Shown: one piece after another, positions 17,768-24,981 of the stretch
Layout of the letters: each line of letters starts with the position of its first letter
Numbering within the stretch: the first letter of the stretch is position 1
Source of the DNA: Sphingomonas sp. 1F27F7B
GTDB taxonomy: Bacteria; Pseudomonadota; Alphaproteobacteria; Sphingomonadales; Sphingomonadaceae
Length of the DNA stretch: 64,000 bases
Direction of reading: 5' to 3'
NCBI RefSeq assembly: GCF_005503355.1
Contig: NZ_SCMK01000023.1
Location: forward strand, 1-64,000
The notes under the pieces: generated by a model
Database searches by the model: none
What the model was told of the DNA's origin: nothing
The model's input: the letters and a program-made list of their open reading frames with translations, nothing else
Position numbers and translations under genes: made by a program

Positions 17768-18588
17768 ATCGCGACTGCGGCGCCCGCGCCGAATGCAAGC
17801 ACGACAGCACGAAGCTTGGTCGGCGCGCCCAGCTTTTCCAGGGCGTTGCGCAAGTGGAACTCGACCGTCCGGCCCGAGATCCCGAGCGTCTGACCGCTTT
17901 CGTCCACGGTCTGGCCCAATGCCGCCAGACGAAGGCACTCCAATTCGCGGTTGGACAATCGCGGGGCACGGCCGACCCAGTCTGCGATCGGCACCAGCGT
18001 CTTGGCCAGCGCATGGAATTGGCCGGCAAGGAAAGTCATTTCCGCCGCGCACTGATCGATCAGGTGCTGGATCGAAGATTCATCGAACCCGAAGAAGCTC
18101 AGATAGGCAGGACAACCCGCACTGTCCTGCACCGGTACCACCAGGCCGGCATCGACGCCCCGGGCGCGCTCGCCATCGAGCCAGGCGCGATGGCGGGGGC
18201 TGGCCGCGACGCCGCCCCGCGTCGACCAGGAGAAGGGCGCATAGGCGCCGCGGATCCGCCCGATCGCCGGATCGCTCGCGATCCAATGCTCATCCTCGCG
18301 ATCCGCCTGGCTCGACGTCGACAGATAGCGAATGGCGCAGCCCGGTTCGCTTTCCTCCAGGCCCCAGCAAGGCCGGCCGAGCTGGATGTAGCGCGCGCCG
18401 TAGAAGCCAAGGTTGCGCGCATATTTCAGCAGCCAGTTGCGTAGATCGAGCGCGGACCCACAATGGCCGAGCGGCGCGAGCCCGGGCTCCACCTTCGCGA
18501 GCCCGCCCGACCCGGCAGGACCGACATCCGCACCGGCATCCATGCAGTCCTGCCGGCGCTCTGCATGCGCAGCTCCACTAGAAAGCAT
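17764..18588 (-). CDS. Second LuxR-family regulator, paralogue of the TPS-operon regulator
   Basis: 274-residue regulator with an autoinducer-binding-like N-terminal domain (GFYGARYIQLGRPCWGLEE) and a LuxR helix-turn-helix (LSNRELECLRLAALGQTVDES, then ISGRTVEFHLRNALEKLG). It aligns end to end by eye with the regulator at 13,041. The ATG at 18,588 was chosen because AGAGGAA stands 9 nt upstream; a GTG at 18,627 would place the start inside the conserved upstream element. No cognate luxI is visible. It converges on kdsA, overlapping it by 4 bp. Confidence 0.86.
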   Translation of the reverse strand: MLSSGAAHAERRQDCMDAGADVGPAGSGGLAKVEPGLAPLGHCGSALDLRNWLLKYARNLGFYGARYIQLGRPCWGLEESEPGCAIRYLSTSSQADREDEHWIASDPAIGRIRGAYAPFSWSTRGGVAASPRHRAWLDGERARGVDAGLVVPVQDSAGCPAYLSFFGFDESSIQHLIDQCAAEMTFLAGQFHALAKTLVPIADWVGRAPRLSNRELECLRLAALGQTVDESGQTLGISGRTVEFHLRNALEKLGAPTKLRAVVLAFGAGAAVAI

Positions 18589-18622
18589 CGGGCGCGTTCC
18601 TCTGGTGATCCTCAATAGAAGG

Positions 18623-18674
18623 GACACCCGGGCCCAGGCCTTTTGGCAGAAGTTTTTTGTTGCAGTTCAATGAC
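18623..18674 (-). promoter_or_regulatory. Promoter-like element B upstream of second luxR
   Basis: On the minus strand: GTCAT...TGCAACAAAAAA, then CTGCCAAAA, 13 bp, and GTGTC, 35 bp before the ATG. The distance between the TGCAAC and GTGTC blocks is identical to element A although the intervening bases differ, which argues for a functional site rather than simple duplication. Confidence 0.5.
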
Positions 18675-18693
18675 TCACGGGACGACGCGCGCC

Positions 18694-19779
18694 TCAGCTG
18701 AGAACGACGATGTTCCCCGGATAGCGCGCGACATTCACGCCCAGCGCCAGTTCGGCCTGGCTGAAGAAATCGTCCAGCCGATCGACATAATAGGTGCCGC
18801 TCAGCGGACGCGCACCCAGCGCGCTGTTGGTGAGGAAGACCCGCCCGCTCCGATAGCGATTGATCTCCGCCACCACCTGGCGCAGCGGCATGCCGCGGAA
18901 GATCAGCGTGCCGGATTGCCAGGCGGTGAGCACCGCCGGATCCGTCCCGCGCACCACCGCGCCGATACCCGATGCCGCGTAGCGGACTTCGTCGGCCGGG
19001 CCGAGCACGCGCCTTTCCCGTGCCCAGGTCACTTCGACCTTCCCCGCCAGGCAGGTGACGCAGACCTTGTCGCCATCGCGGCGGGCGTTGAACCGACCGC
19101 CGCTGACGACACTGGTTCCCGCGCCCGCGATCAGCGCCGCACGCCCATTGCCGGCGCTCGAAAGCACGGCTTCGCCGGAAACCAGCTCGATCGCGGGCAT
19201 GCCCAGGCCGGTGCGCACATCGATCGCAGTACGGGTATTGAGATCGACGCTCGCGCCGCCCGCCAGCCGCACGACCCGCCGCTCGCCGGGGCCGGTGCGA
19301 TAATCGGCCATGGCCTCCGCTGCGCTCGGTATCAGATCGAACGCGCGGCCGAACAGAATCCCTCCGCCCGCCACCGATGCGGCGATCGCACCGCCGAGCA
19401 TGTGGCGCCGGGTCAGCCGACGTGCCGCGCGATGTTCGAAGTCCAGTATTTCGGCGCCCTGCCCCGCGTCGCGGATATCGGCCTGGAGAACCTCCTCTTC
19501 CGCCGCAGCGGCCGTGCCGCCCTCCACCACTCGGACGAGCATGCGCAGGCGCAGGGCGGCGCGAAAGGCTTCCTCATGCGCTCGACTCTGACTGCGCCAG
19601 GCGATCAGGGCAGCGGCGTCACGATCGGTCGCATCGCCCGACTGGAGGCGATTGAGATGATCCAGACCTTCCAGACGCAAGCGCGCGAGATCAAGATCCT
19701 TCCAGCCGCTCCCGTGCGTCATTCCCAATGGCCGTCCAATAGCTCCGCCAGGGACGCGTTCTGCCTGATCATCGCGCAT
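18694..19779 (-). CDS. FecR-family anti-sigma/sigma regulator
   Basis: 361-residue inner-membrane regulator that would receive a signal from an STN domain in the periplasm and control the adjacent ECF sigma factor. The cytoplasmic N-terminus has the FecR/DUF4880 pattern (LNRLQSGDATDRDAAALIAW). An RR-preceded membrane segment follows (RRHMLGGAIAASVAGGGILF, about 125-145). The periplasmic FecR domain (DYRTGPGERRVVRLAGGASV; LNTRTAIDV) ends in an STN-like region with FRGMPLRQVVAEINRY. It starts 2 bp after the sigma stop. The start may be the later ATG at 19,722. No TonB-dependent receptor follows, unlike usual fecIR loci. Confidence 0.9.
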   Translation of the reverse strand: MRDDQAERVPGGAIGRPLGMTHGSGWKDLDLARLRLEGLDHLNRLQSGDATDRDAAALIAWRSQSRAHEEAFRAALRLRMLVRVVEGGTAAAAEEEVLQADIRDAGQGAEILDFEHRAARRLTRRHMLGGAIAASVAGGGILFGRAFDLIPSAAEAMADYRTGPGERRVVRLAGGASVDLNTRTAIDVRTGLGMPAIELVSGEAVLSSAGNGRAALIAGAGTSVVSGGRFNARRDGDKVCVTCLAGKVEVTWARERRVLGPADEVRYAASGIGAVVRGTDPAVLTAWQSGTLIFRGMPLRQVVAEINRYRSGRVFLTNSALGARPLSGTYYVDRLDDFFSQAELALGVNVARYPGNIVVLS

Positions 19780-19781
19780 CC

Positions 19782-20384
19782 CTATTGTGGAGACACTTGG
19801 GACAGGCGTTTTTGCAAGTCCGCAACAAATATTTCTTCTGTCACTGCGTGCAGGTGACGCGTCGCCAGAAGGAGTTCATGGCGGACGGTCCGCTCCGACA
19901 CGTTGAAATCCGAGGCAATTCTCCGATAGTCCGCGTTCTCGACCCAGAAGCGCCGGAACATGGCACGTCGCCGCGACGGCAGCGCCTGCAACGCGCGTTC
20001 CACCGCCTCGAGCTCCGAGCGCGCCTCGGCGATCCGCAGCGGATCCGGGCTGTCATCGGCGATATCGAGCAACTCCTCGATATCCGCCGCGGACAGATGC
20101 CGTGCCTCCGATCGCGTCCGGTTGGACGCGATATTGACGGCCATGGTGATCAGATAGGCGCGCGGGTTGCGCAACTCGCCCTGGATCTCGGTGCGCTGGA
20201 GCCGGACATACGTGTCCTGCAGCGCTTCATTGGCCGCCTCCGCCGAACCCAATCGCGCAGTGAGCCGCTTCTTGAGGTCCGGGTAGGTGGAGACAAGCAA
20301 GGCGATGAGAACATCGCGCGCCGATTGGCTCGTGGCAGCGCTCCGATCGGGCCGGTGTTGCGCACGCGCCTCGAAATGAGTCAC
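19782..20384 (-). CDS. ECF sigma factor (FecI-like)
   Basis: 200-residue RNA polymerase sigma factor of the iron-transport FecI type. Region 2 is LKKRLTARLGSAEAANEALQ and NPRAYLITMAVNIASNRTR. Region 4 is LQALPSRRRAMFRRFWVENA followed by YRRIASDFNVSERTVRHELL. It is the middle gene of the TonB-sigma-fecR operon, overlapping the tonB stop by 4 bp. It is probably released or activated through FecR by the STN protein at 14,280 (inferred by analogy with VreA/VreI/VreR). Element C, a possible fecR promoter, lies within its last codons. Confidence 0.9.
   Translation of the reverse strand: MTHFEARAQHRPDRSAATSQSARDVLIALLVSTYPDLKKRLTARLGSAEAANEALQDTYVRLQRTEIQGELRNPRAYLITMAVNIASNRTRSEARHLSAADIEELLDIADDSPDPLRIAEARSELEAVERALQALPSRRRAMFRRFWVENADYRRIASDFNVSERTVRHELLLATRHLHAVTEEIFVADLQKRLSQVSPQ
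19792..19817 (-). promoter_or_regulatory. Promoter-like element C before fecR
   Basis: On the minus strand TTGCAAAAA-N12-GTGTC, inside the last codons of the sigma gene and ending about 12 bp before the fecR ATG. It matches the core of elements A and B with one base less spacing. Because it overlaps coding sequence, chance is a real alternative. Confidence 0.35.
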
Positions 20385-21076
20385 TTCCGTCCGGCCTGCT
20401 GGATCGCGTCATGCCGAATGACCGAGAGATCGATCTCGATCACGAAGTTCAGTCGCGGCGGTAGCCCGATGGGAATGGGTGGCAGCGGCTGGGCTCGCTC
20501 AAGGGCCGCGAGCGCCGCATCGTCGAGCAATTCCGAGCCGGAACTCTCTTGAATCCAGCTGTCGAGGACCTTGCCCTCGCGATCGACCTTGAAGGCCAGC
20601 CGCGTAATGCCCGACAGATTGAGACGGCGCGCCTCTGCCGGATAACGGCTGCCGTTCGCCACTGCTTCGTAAAGGCGCCGCTGATAGTCGCTGAGCTGGG
20701 ACGGGTTCATCGCCGCTTGCTCGCCCTGCGCTTCGCTGGGCACCTTCGCCGGCACCGCATCCGCGACGGGCGCCGCCGCCGGCCGCGCGGGATCGCCCGG
20801 GCTCACGAGCTCGGCCAGGCGACGCTTGCCCTTGGCGAGAGGCGCGGCGGCGGCCGCCACATGATCGGCCTTCGCCGCCCGGCTCCGCGTCCCTTCGGCA
20901 CGGAACGGCTCGAACTCCAGGACCAGCGGGGCATGCGCGTCCCTGATCCCCAGCCTTTCCCGGTGGCTGTCGGAGAGTCCGTACAGGATCCCGCCCAGTA
21001 TGACGGCCTGACCGACACACGAGCAGAATAGACCCGGGAAATTGATCCGATTTGGACCAGGCATGAACACTCGCAT
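20381..21076 (-). CDS. TonB-family energy transducer
   Basis: 231-residue TonB-like protein, first gene of the sigma/FecR operon. One N-terminal membrane segment (FPGLFCSCVGQAVILGGILY) is followed by an Ala/Pro-rich spacer and a TonB C-terminal domain (about 140-220: YPAEARRLNLSGITRLAFKV, DREGKVLDSWIQESSGSELL, and AALAALERAQPLPPIP). The start could be the ATG at 21,064, where GAG lies 7 nt upstream. With the TonB-like protein at 8,343 this is the second TonB in 13 kb, so two transducers may share the single ExbB-ExbD pair. Confidence 0.9.
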   Translation of the reverse strand: MRVFMPGPNRINFPGLFCSCVGQAVILGGILYGLSDSHRERLGIRDAHAPLVLEFEPFRAEGTRSRAAKADHVAAAAAPLAKGKRRLAELVSPGDPARPAAAPVADAVPAKVPSEAQGEQAAMNPSQLSDYQRRLYEAVANGSRYPAEARRLNLSGITRLAFKVDREGKVLDSWIQESSGSELLDDAALAALERAQPLPPIPIGLPPRLNFVIEIDLSVIRHDAIQQAGRK

Positions 21077-21523
21077 TGAGTCGGAGCACCGTGCGCTTTT
21101 TAGACCACTTTTCTGGGACGCTAGTGTGACATGGATGATCCCGCGCTTTGCTCACCTAGGGGAAACACGGGGTCTTCTGGCGCGCCGCACAAACGCGTGA
21201 GGGCGGGGCCCACGGAACTACCGCGACCGCTTCGTCATCGATCGCCCCTGCACCCACATTCACTGCCAGTGCGGCCGGCCCGCGACGGTGCGGGCATCAC
21301 ATGGCCACCCCAAATCACAACATCATACAAAATCATCACAACAATAAACAATTTCATATCATCAATAGACAAAAGCTGACCACAATAGACAATTCACAAA
21401 ACAAAGAACCGCAATGGCATTGTCATACTCGATGATTAGCCAGATGCGTCACTTTGTTTGTGATTCGTGTAACCATATCATCCCTACGCGCCACACGTAG
21501 ACTTGCTAAAGGAATAATATCCC
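21077..21523 (+). promoter_or_regulatory. AT-rich leader upstream of the RTX gene
   Basis: 447 bp between the divergent tonB and RTX genes with no supported gene. From about 21,300 to 21,500 it is AT-rich and strikingly poor in G on the plus strand. It contains four phased repeats (21,321-21,392). The RTX gene has a good ribosome site (AAAGGAA about 10 nt before the ATG). Low GC, as at 13,900-14,100, suggests xenogeneic silencing or an activator-dependent promoter. Confidence 0.55.
21321..21392 (+). repeat. Four phased 10-bp iterons upstream of the RTX gene
   Basis: CATCATACAA (21,321), CAATAAACAA (21,342), CAATAGACAA (21,363) and CAATAGACAA (21,383). Starts are 21, 21 and 20 bp apart, two DNA turns, so all lie on one helix face. 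The last two are identical, the second differs by one base, and the first matches 7 of 10. Probable protein-binding sites; the regulator is unknown. Confidence 0.5.
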
Positions 21524-23506
21524 ATGGATCATCTCAGCATCAGCGATGCGAGCGTCATCGAGGGTGATTCCGGCACCCGCAACCTCGTCTTCACCGTCAC
21601 TCGCACCGGCGATGCGAGCACCGCCGCCAGCGTCGAATATGGCGTCGAACTCGACGGCAGCGCTTCCGCGAACGATCTCGCTCCCGGCGCGGCCCTGGCC
21701 GGCGTCGTCGATTTCGCCGCCGGCGAAACCACCAAGACGATCACCATCCCAGTCAAGGGCGACACCCAGGTCGAAGCCAACGAGACGCTCTCGGTCCATC
21801 TCTACCCGCTGAGCGCCAACGTGATCGTCGATCGCGACACCGCCACCGGCACCATCGTCAACGACGATGTTCTCCCCAGCCATGTCAGCATCGGCGACAC
21901 CAGCGTCGTCGAAGGCAATAGCGGCACGAGCAACCTCGTCTTCACCGTCACTCGCACCGGCGGCATCGACGCCGCCGCCAGCGTCGAATATGGCGTCGAG
22001 CTCGACGGCAGCGCTTCCGCGAACGATCTCGCTCCCGGCGCGGCCCTGGCCGGCGTCGTCGATTTCGCCGCCGGCGAAACCACCAAGACGATCACCATCC
22101 CAGTCAAGGGCGATACCCAGGTCGAGGCCAACGAGACGCTCTCGGTCCATCTCTATCCGCTGAGCGCCAACGTGATCGTCGATCGCGACACCGCCACCGG
22201 CACCATCGTCAACGACGATGTTCTCCCCAGCCATGTCAGCATCGGCGACACCAGCGTCGTCGAAGGCAATAGCGGCACGAGCAACCTCGTCTTCACCGTC
22301 ACTCGCACCGGCGGCATCGACGCCGCCGCCAGCGTCGAATATGGCGTCGAACTCGACGGCAGCGCTTCCGCGAACGATCTCGCTCCCGGTGCGGCCCTGG
22401 CCGGCGTCGTCGATTTCGCCGCCGGCGAAACCACCAAGACGATCACCATCCCAGTCAAGGGCGACACCCAGGTCGAGGCCAACGAGACGCTCTCGGTCCA
22501 TCTCTACCCGCTCAGCGCCAACGTGATCGTCGATCGCGACACCGCCACCGGCACCATCGTCAACGACGACTATCCCAATCAGGCTCCCGTGGCGCACGCC
22601 GATACCGCGGCAGTCAACGAGGATGCGACGACGCCGAACCTGTGGGCCACATTGCTCGCCAACGACACGGATCCCGAGGGCCAGCCGCTTTCGATCAGTG
22701 CCGTCAATACCACGGGCACCCTGGGCCATGTGGTGTTCGACCCCGCGCACCAGACCCTGCAATATGTCGCCGACGCCGATGCGTTCGACGCGCTCGCGCC
22801 CGGCGCAACCGCGACCGACAGCTTCACCTATACGGTAACCGATGCCGGCGGGCTCACCAGCACGGCGACGGTGACCGTCACGGTGACCGGGATCGCGGAT
22901 GGCGTGGTGCGCGTCGGCACCATCCACAACGACACGCTCTACGGCACGTCGGGCGAAGACGCGCTGTATGGCGGCCTTGGCAATGACACGCTCTACGGCC
23001 TGGACGGACACGACGTGCTCGACGGCGGCCTCGGCAATGACACGCTGTACGGCGGCGACGGCAACGACACGCTGTATGGCGGCGCAGGGAAGGACCAGCT
23101 GTACGGCGGCGCGGGCAACGACGCGCTCTATGGTGGCCTGGGCAACGACCAGCTGTGGGGCGGCACCGGCGCAGACAGCTTCCACTTCAGCTGGTTCGGC
23201 GGCCGGGATACGATCTACGACTTCGACACGAGCCAGGATCGGATTGTCCTCGACGACGGCGTCACCGTGACCGGAACCAAGGTCACGGACGTCAACCATG
23301 ACGGCATCAACGACCTCGTCCTCAAGCTCAGCCTCGGCGGATCAGCGGTCCTGCTCGGCGTCAGCGATCCCAGCAAGGTCCAGATCGTCACCGGGGATTC
23401 CTGCTTCGACTCTCTGTCCGCTCTGGCTGGCAAGCTCGATGCCGATGGCACGCTCGCGAGCGGGTTCTCGCACGCGGCGCCGATCGACCTCGCCCACGGC
23501 TTCTGA
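21524..23506 (+). CDS. Calx-beta/RTX repeat protein, type I secretion substrate
   Basis: 660-residue acidic, Ca-binding extracellular protein without a signal peptide. Residues 1-115, 116-232 and 233-349 are three Calx-beta-type units; the last two are identical in protein sequence. Residues 352-460 form a cadherin-like/VCBS domain (NQAPVAHADTAAVNEDATT, DSFTYTVTDAGG). Residues 475-555 contain about eight GGxGxDxLY nonapeptides of the RTX type. The tail ends in a hydrophobic C-terminus (HAAPIDLAHGF) fitting a type I secretion signal. The HlyD and ABC exporter genes lie just downstream on the other strand. Probably an adhesin or matrix protein; no enzyme domain is visible. Confidence 0.9.
   Translation: MDHLSISDASVIEGDSGTRNLVFTVTRTGDASTAASVEYGVELDGSASANDLAPGAALAGVVDFAAGETTKTITIPVKGDTQVEANETLSVHLYPLSANVIVDRDTATGTIVNDDVLPSHVSIGDTSVVEGNSGTSNLVFTVTRTGGIDAAASVEYGVELDGSASANDLAPGAALAGVVDFAAGETTKTITIPVKGDTQVEANETLSVHLYPLSANVIVDRDTATGTIVNDDVLPSHVSIGDTSVVEGNSGTSNLVFTVTRTGGIDAAASVEYGVELDGSASANDLAPGAALAGVVDFAAGETTKTITIPVKGDTQVEANETLSVHLYPLSANVIVDRDTATGTIVNDDYPNQAPVAHADTAAVNEDATTPNLWATLLANDTDPEGQPLSISAVNTTGTLGHVVFDPAHQTLQYVADADAFDALAPGATATDSFTYTVTDAGGLTSTATVTVTVTGIADGVVRVGTIHNDTLYGTSGEDALYGGLGNDTLYGLDGHDVLDGGLGNDTLYGGDGNDTLYGGAGKDQLYGGAGNDALYGGLGNDQLWGGTGADSFHFSWFGGRDTIYDFDTSQDRIVLDDGVTVTGTKVTDVNHDGINDLVLKLSLGGSAVLLGVSDPSKVQIVTGDSCFDSLSALAGKLDADGTLASGFSHAAPIDLAHGF
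21869..22570 (+). repeat. Two tandem 351-bp identical-protein Calx-beta units
   Basis: Units 21,869-22,219 and 22,220-22,570 encode the same 117 residues and differ only at scattered third positions. A third, more diverged unit (21,524-21,868) precedes them. Such near-identity points to recent duplication or gene conversion and likely copy-number variation between strains. Confidence 0.92.
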
Positions 23507-23511
23507 CGTGC

Positions 23512-23547
23512 GGCATCCCGGTCGGGCCCAGGCTCGACCGGGATGCC
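23512..23547. terminator. Bidirectional hairpin between convergent RTX and hlyD-like genes
   Basis: Perfect 13-bp arms GGCATCCCGGTCG and CGACCGGGATGCC with a 10-nt loop, 5 bp after the RTX stop codon. No long T-run follows, but position and stability suit a terminator for the RTX gene and for the opposite exporter operon. Confidence 0.75.
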
Positions 23548-23616
23548 ACATATGTGCCCATATGCGCGAACCGGGGTGAATGGACGAAACCAGCGCAGTT
23601 GCCGGCCATCGCTCCG

Positions 23617-24981
23617 TCAATGTTCGCGGAACGAGGACCAGAAGCTGCCGATGAGAGGCTCGAGAGCATAGTCGAGCGCCGTCCGCTTGCGCAGCGGGAT
23701 CAGCACTTCGACCGGCATTCCGGCCCGCAGCGCGAAATCGCTGCCCCGCACCGCCCGGATCAGGCCCAGCTGGTCCCGCGGAACCGTGACTTCTCCGGTG
23801 AAGAAGCTCTGACCGGTCCTCTCATCCGTAAAACTGTCCGCCGACAAGCGGCTGAGCCGGCCCTCGAGGCTCGGCAGGCGGCGCTCGTGGAGCCCGGTGA
23901 AGCGCACCAGCGTCCGCTGCCCCACCGCCAGGTCATCGGCATCGTCGGGAGCGATCCTTGCCTGGATACGAAGCGCGACATGTTCGGGCACGATGTCCAT
24001 GAGCTTCTGGCCCGGTGAAATCACGCCGCCCGGGGTGAAGATGGACAGGCCGACCACCGCCCCGGTAGCAGGTGCCCGTATGGCGGTTCGCTCGAGCTGA
24101 TCGCGCGCGGCGATCCATTTGGGCAACGCCTCGCCGAGCCGGCTTTCGACATCGCGCAGGTCGGCGGCGGTCCGCTCGCGGAAGCTGCGCTCGGTCTCGA
24201 GCATCTGCATGCGGCTCTCCCCAACCGCGCCATGAGTCTGCGCGACGCTGGCACGATATTGCCCGCCCCGCCCCCGCAGCTCGGCGCGCGCGCGCTCGAG
24301 GTCACGCATTCTGGTTTGCGATACGAACCCCTTGTCGGCCACGGGGCGCAGCACCCTGATCTGCTCCTCGACCAGCCGCAGTTGCTCCTCCGTCGAATCC
24401 GCCTGGCGACCATAGCCGCGGCCCTGCTCGCTCGACTGGACGACACGCTGACCGAGTGTATCGCGCTGCGCCGCCAGCACGGCGTTGCGAGCGGCCAGCT
24501 CGATCCGCTGGAGCCGCATCGCTACCGCCGCCTCCGCCCGGTCTTCGGGCGCGAGACCGCTGAATTCACGAGGCGGCGCGAACGCCGGCTTGCCGAGCTC
24601 CTCCGCCTGCAGCCGGGCGCGCTGGGCGAGCAGGCGAATGGACTGGGATGCCAATGCCCGCTCCTGCGCCTGCACTTCGGCGGCGGCCAGCTGCATCAGC
24701 AATTGCCCCCGTTCGACGCGCTGGCCCTCACGAACGAAGATCCGGCCGACGACGCCGCCATCGCGATGCTGGACCGATTGGCGCTGCCCCGAGACGACGA
24801 GCGTGCCGGGTGCATAGGCGGCGGCATCCAGTCGTATGAATGCCGCCCAACCCAGGAACAGGACGAAGAAGAGCATGGCCACGATCGCGCCGAGCCGGAT
24901 GTCTCGCGTCGGATCGGCTCGCGACGGGGCTGGAAGCGGCGCCACGTCGCGGCGCGGAGGGAGCAGAATGGTCGTCGTCAT
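23617..24981 (-). CDS. Type I secretion membrane-fusion adaptor (HlyD/PrtE family)
   Basis: 454-residue periplasmic adaptor linking the ABC exporter to an outer-membrane channel. One N-terminal transmembrane helix (LGAIVAMLFFVLFLGWAAFI) is followed by the first biotinyl/lipoyl half (APGTLVVSGQRQSVQHRDGG), long coiled-coil hairpin segments (about 115-300, rich in A, E, R, Q and L), and the second lipoyl half with IRAPATGAVVGLSIFTPGGV. The beta-barrel C-terminus ends RKRTALDYALEPLIGSFW, typical of PrtE/HlyD. It overlaps the ABC gene by 4 bp. A TolC-like partner is not in the window. Confidence 0.94.
   Translation of the reverse strand: MTTTILLPPRRDVAPLPAPSRADPTRDIRLGAIVAMLFFVLFLGWAAFIRLDAAAYAPGTLVVSGQRQSVQHRDGGVVGRIFVREGQRVERGQLLMQLAAAEVQAQERALASQSIRLLAQRARLQAEELGKPAFAPPREFSGLAPEDRAEAAVAMRLQRIELAARNAVLAAQRDTLGQRVVQSSEQGRGYGRQADSTEEQLRLVEEQIRVLRPVADKGFVSQTRMRDLERARAELRGRGGQYRASVAQTHGAVGESRMQMLETERSFRERTAADLRDVESRLGEALPKWIAARDQLERTAIRAPATGAVVGLSIFTPGGVISPGQKLMDIVPEHVALRIQARIAPDDADDLAVGQRTLVRFTGLHERRLPSLEGRLSRLSADSFTDERTGQSFFTGEVTVPRDQLGLIRAVRGSDFALRAGMPVEVLIPLRKRTALDYALEPLIGSFWSSFREH

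Noticed and set aside
13041..21076. A complete quorum-sensing system or a FecA-type receptor
   Set aside because: No luxI-like gene and no TonB-dependent receptor barrel was found in any frame.
21506..23299. 597-codon minus-strand frame opposite the RTX gene
   Set aside because: A mirror of the Calx-beta repeats; the plus frame has a ribosome site, known domains and a secretion partner.
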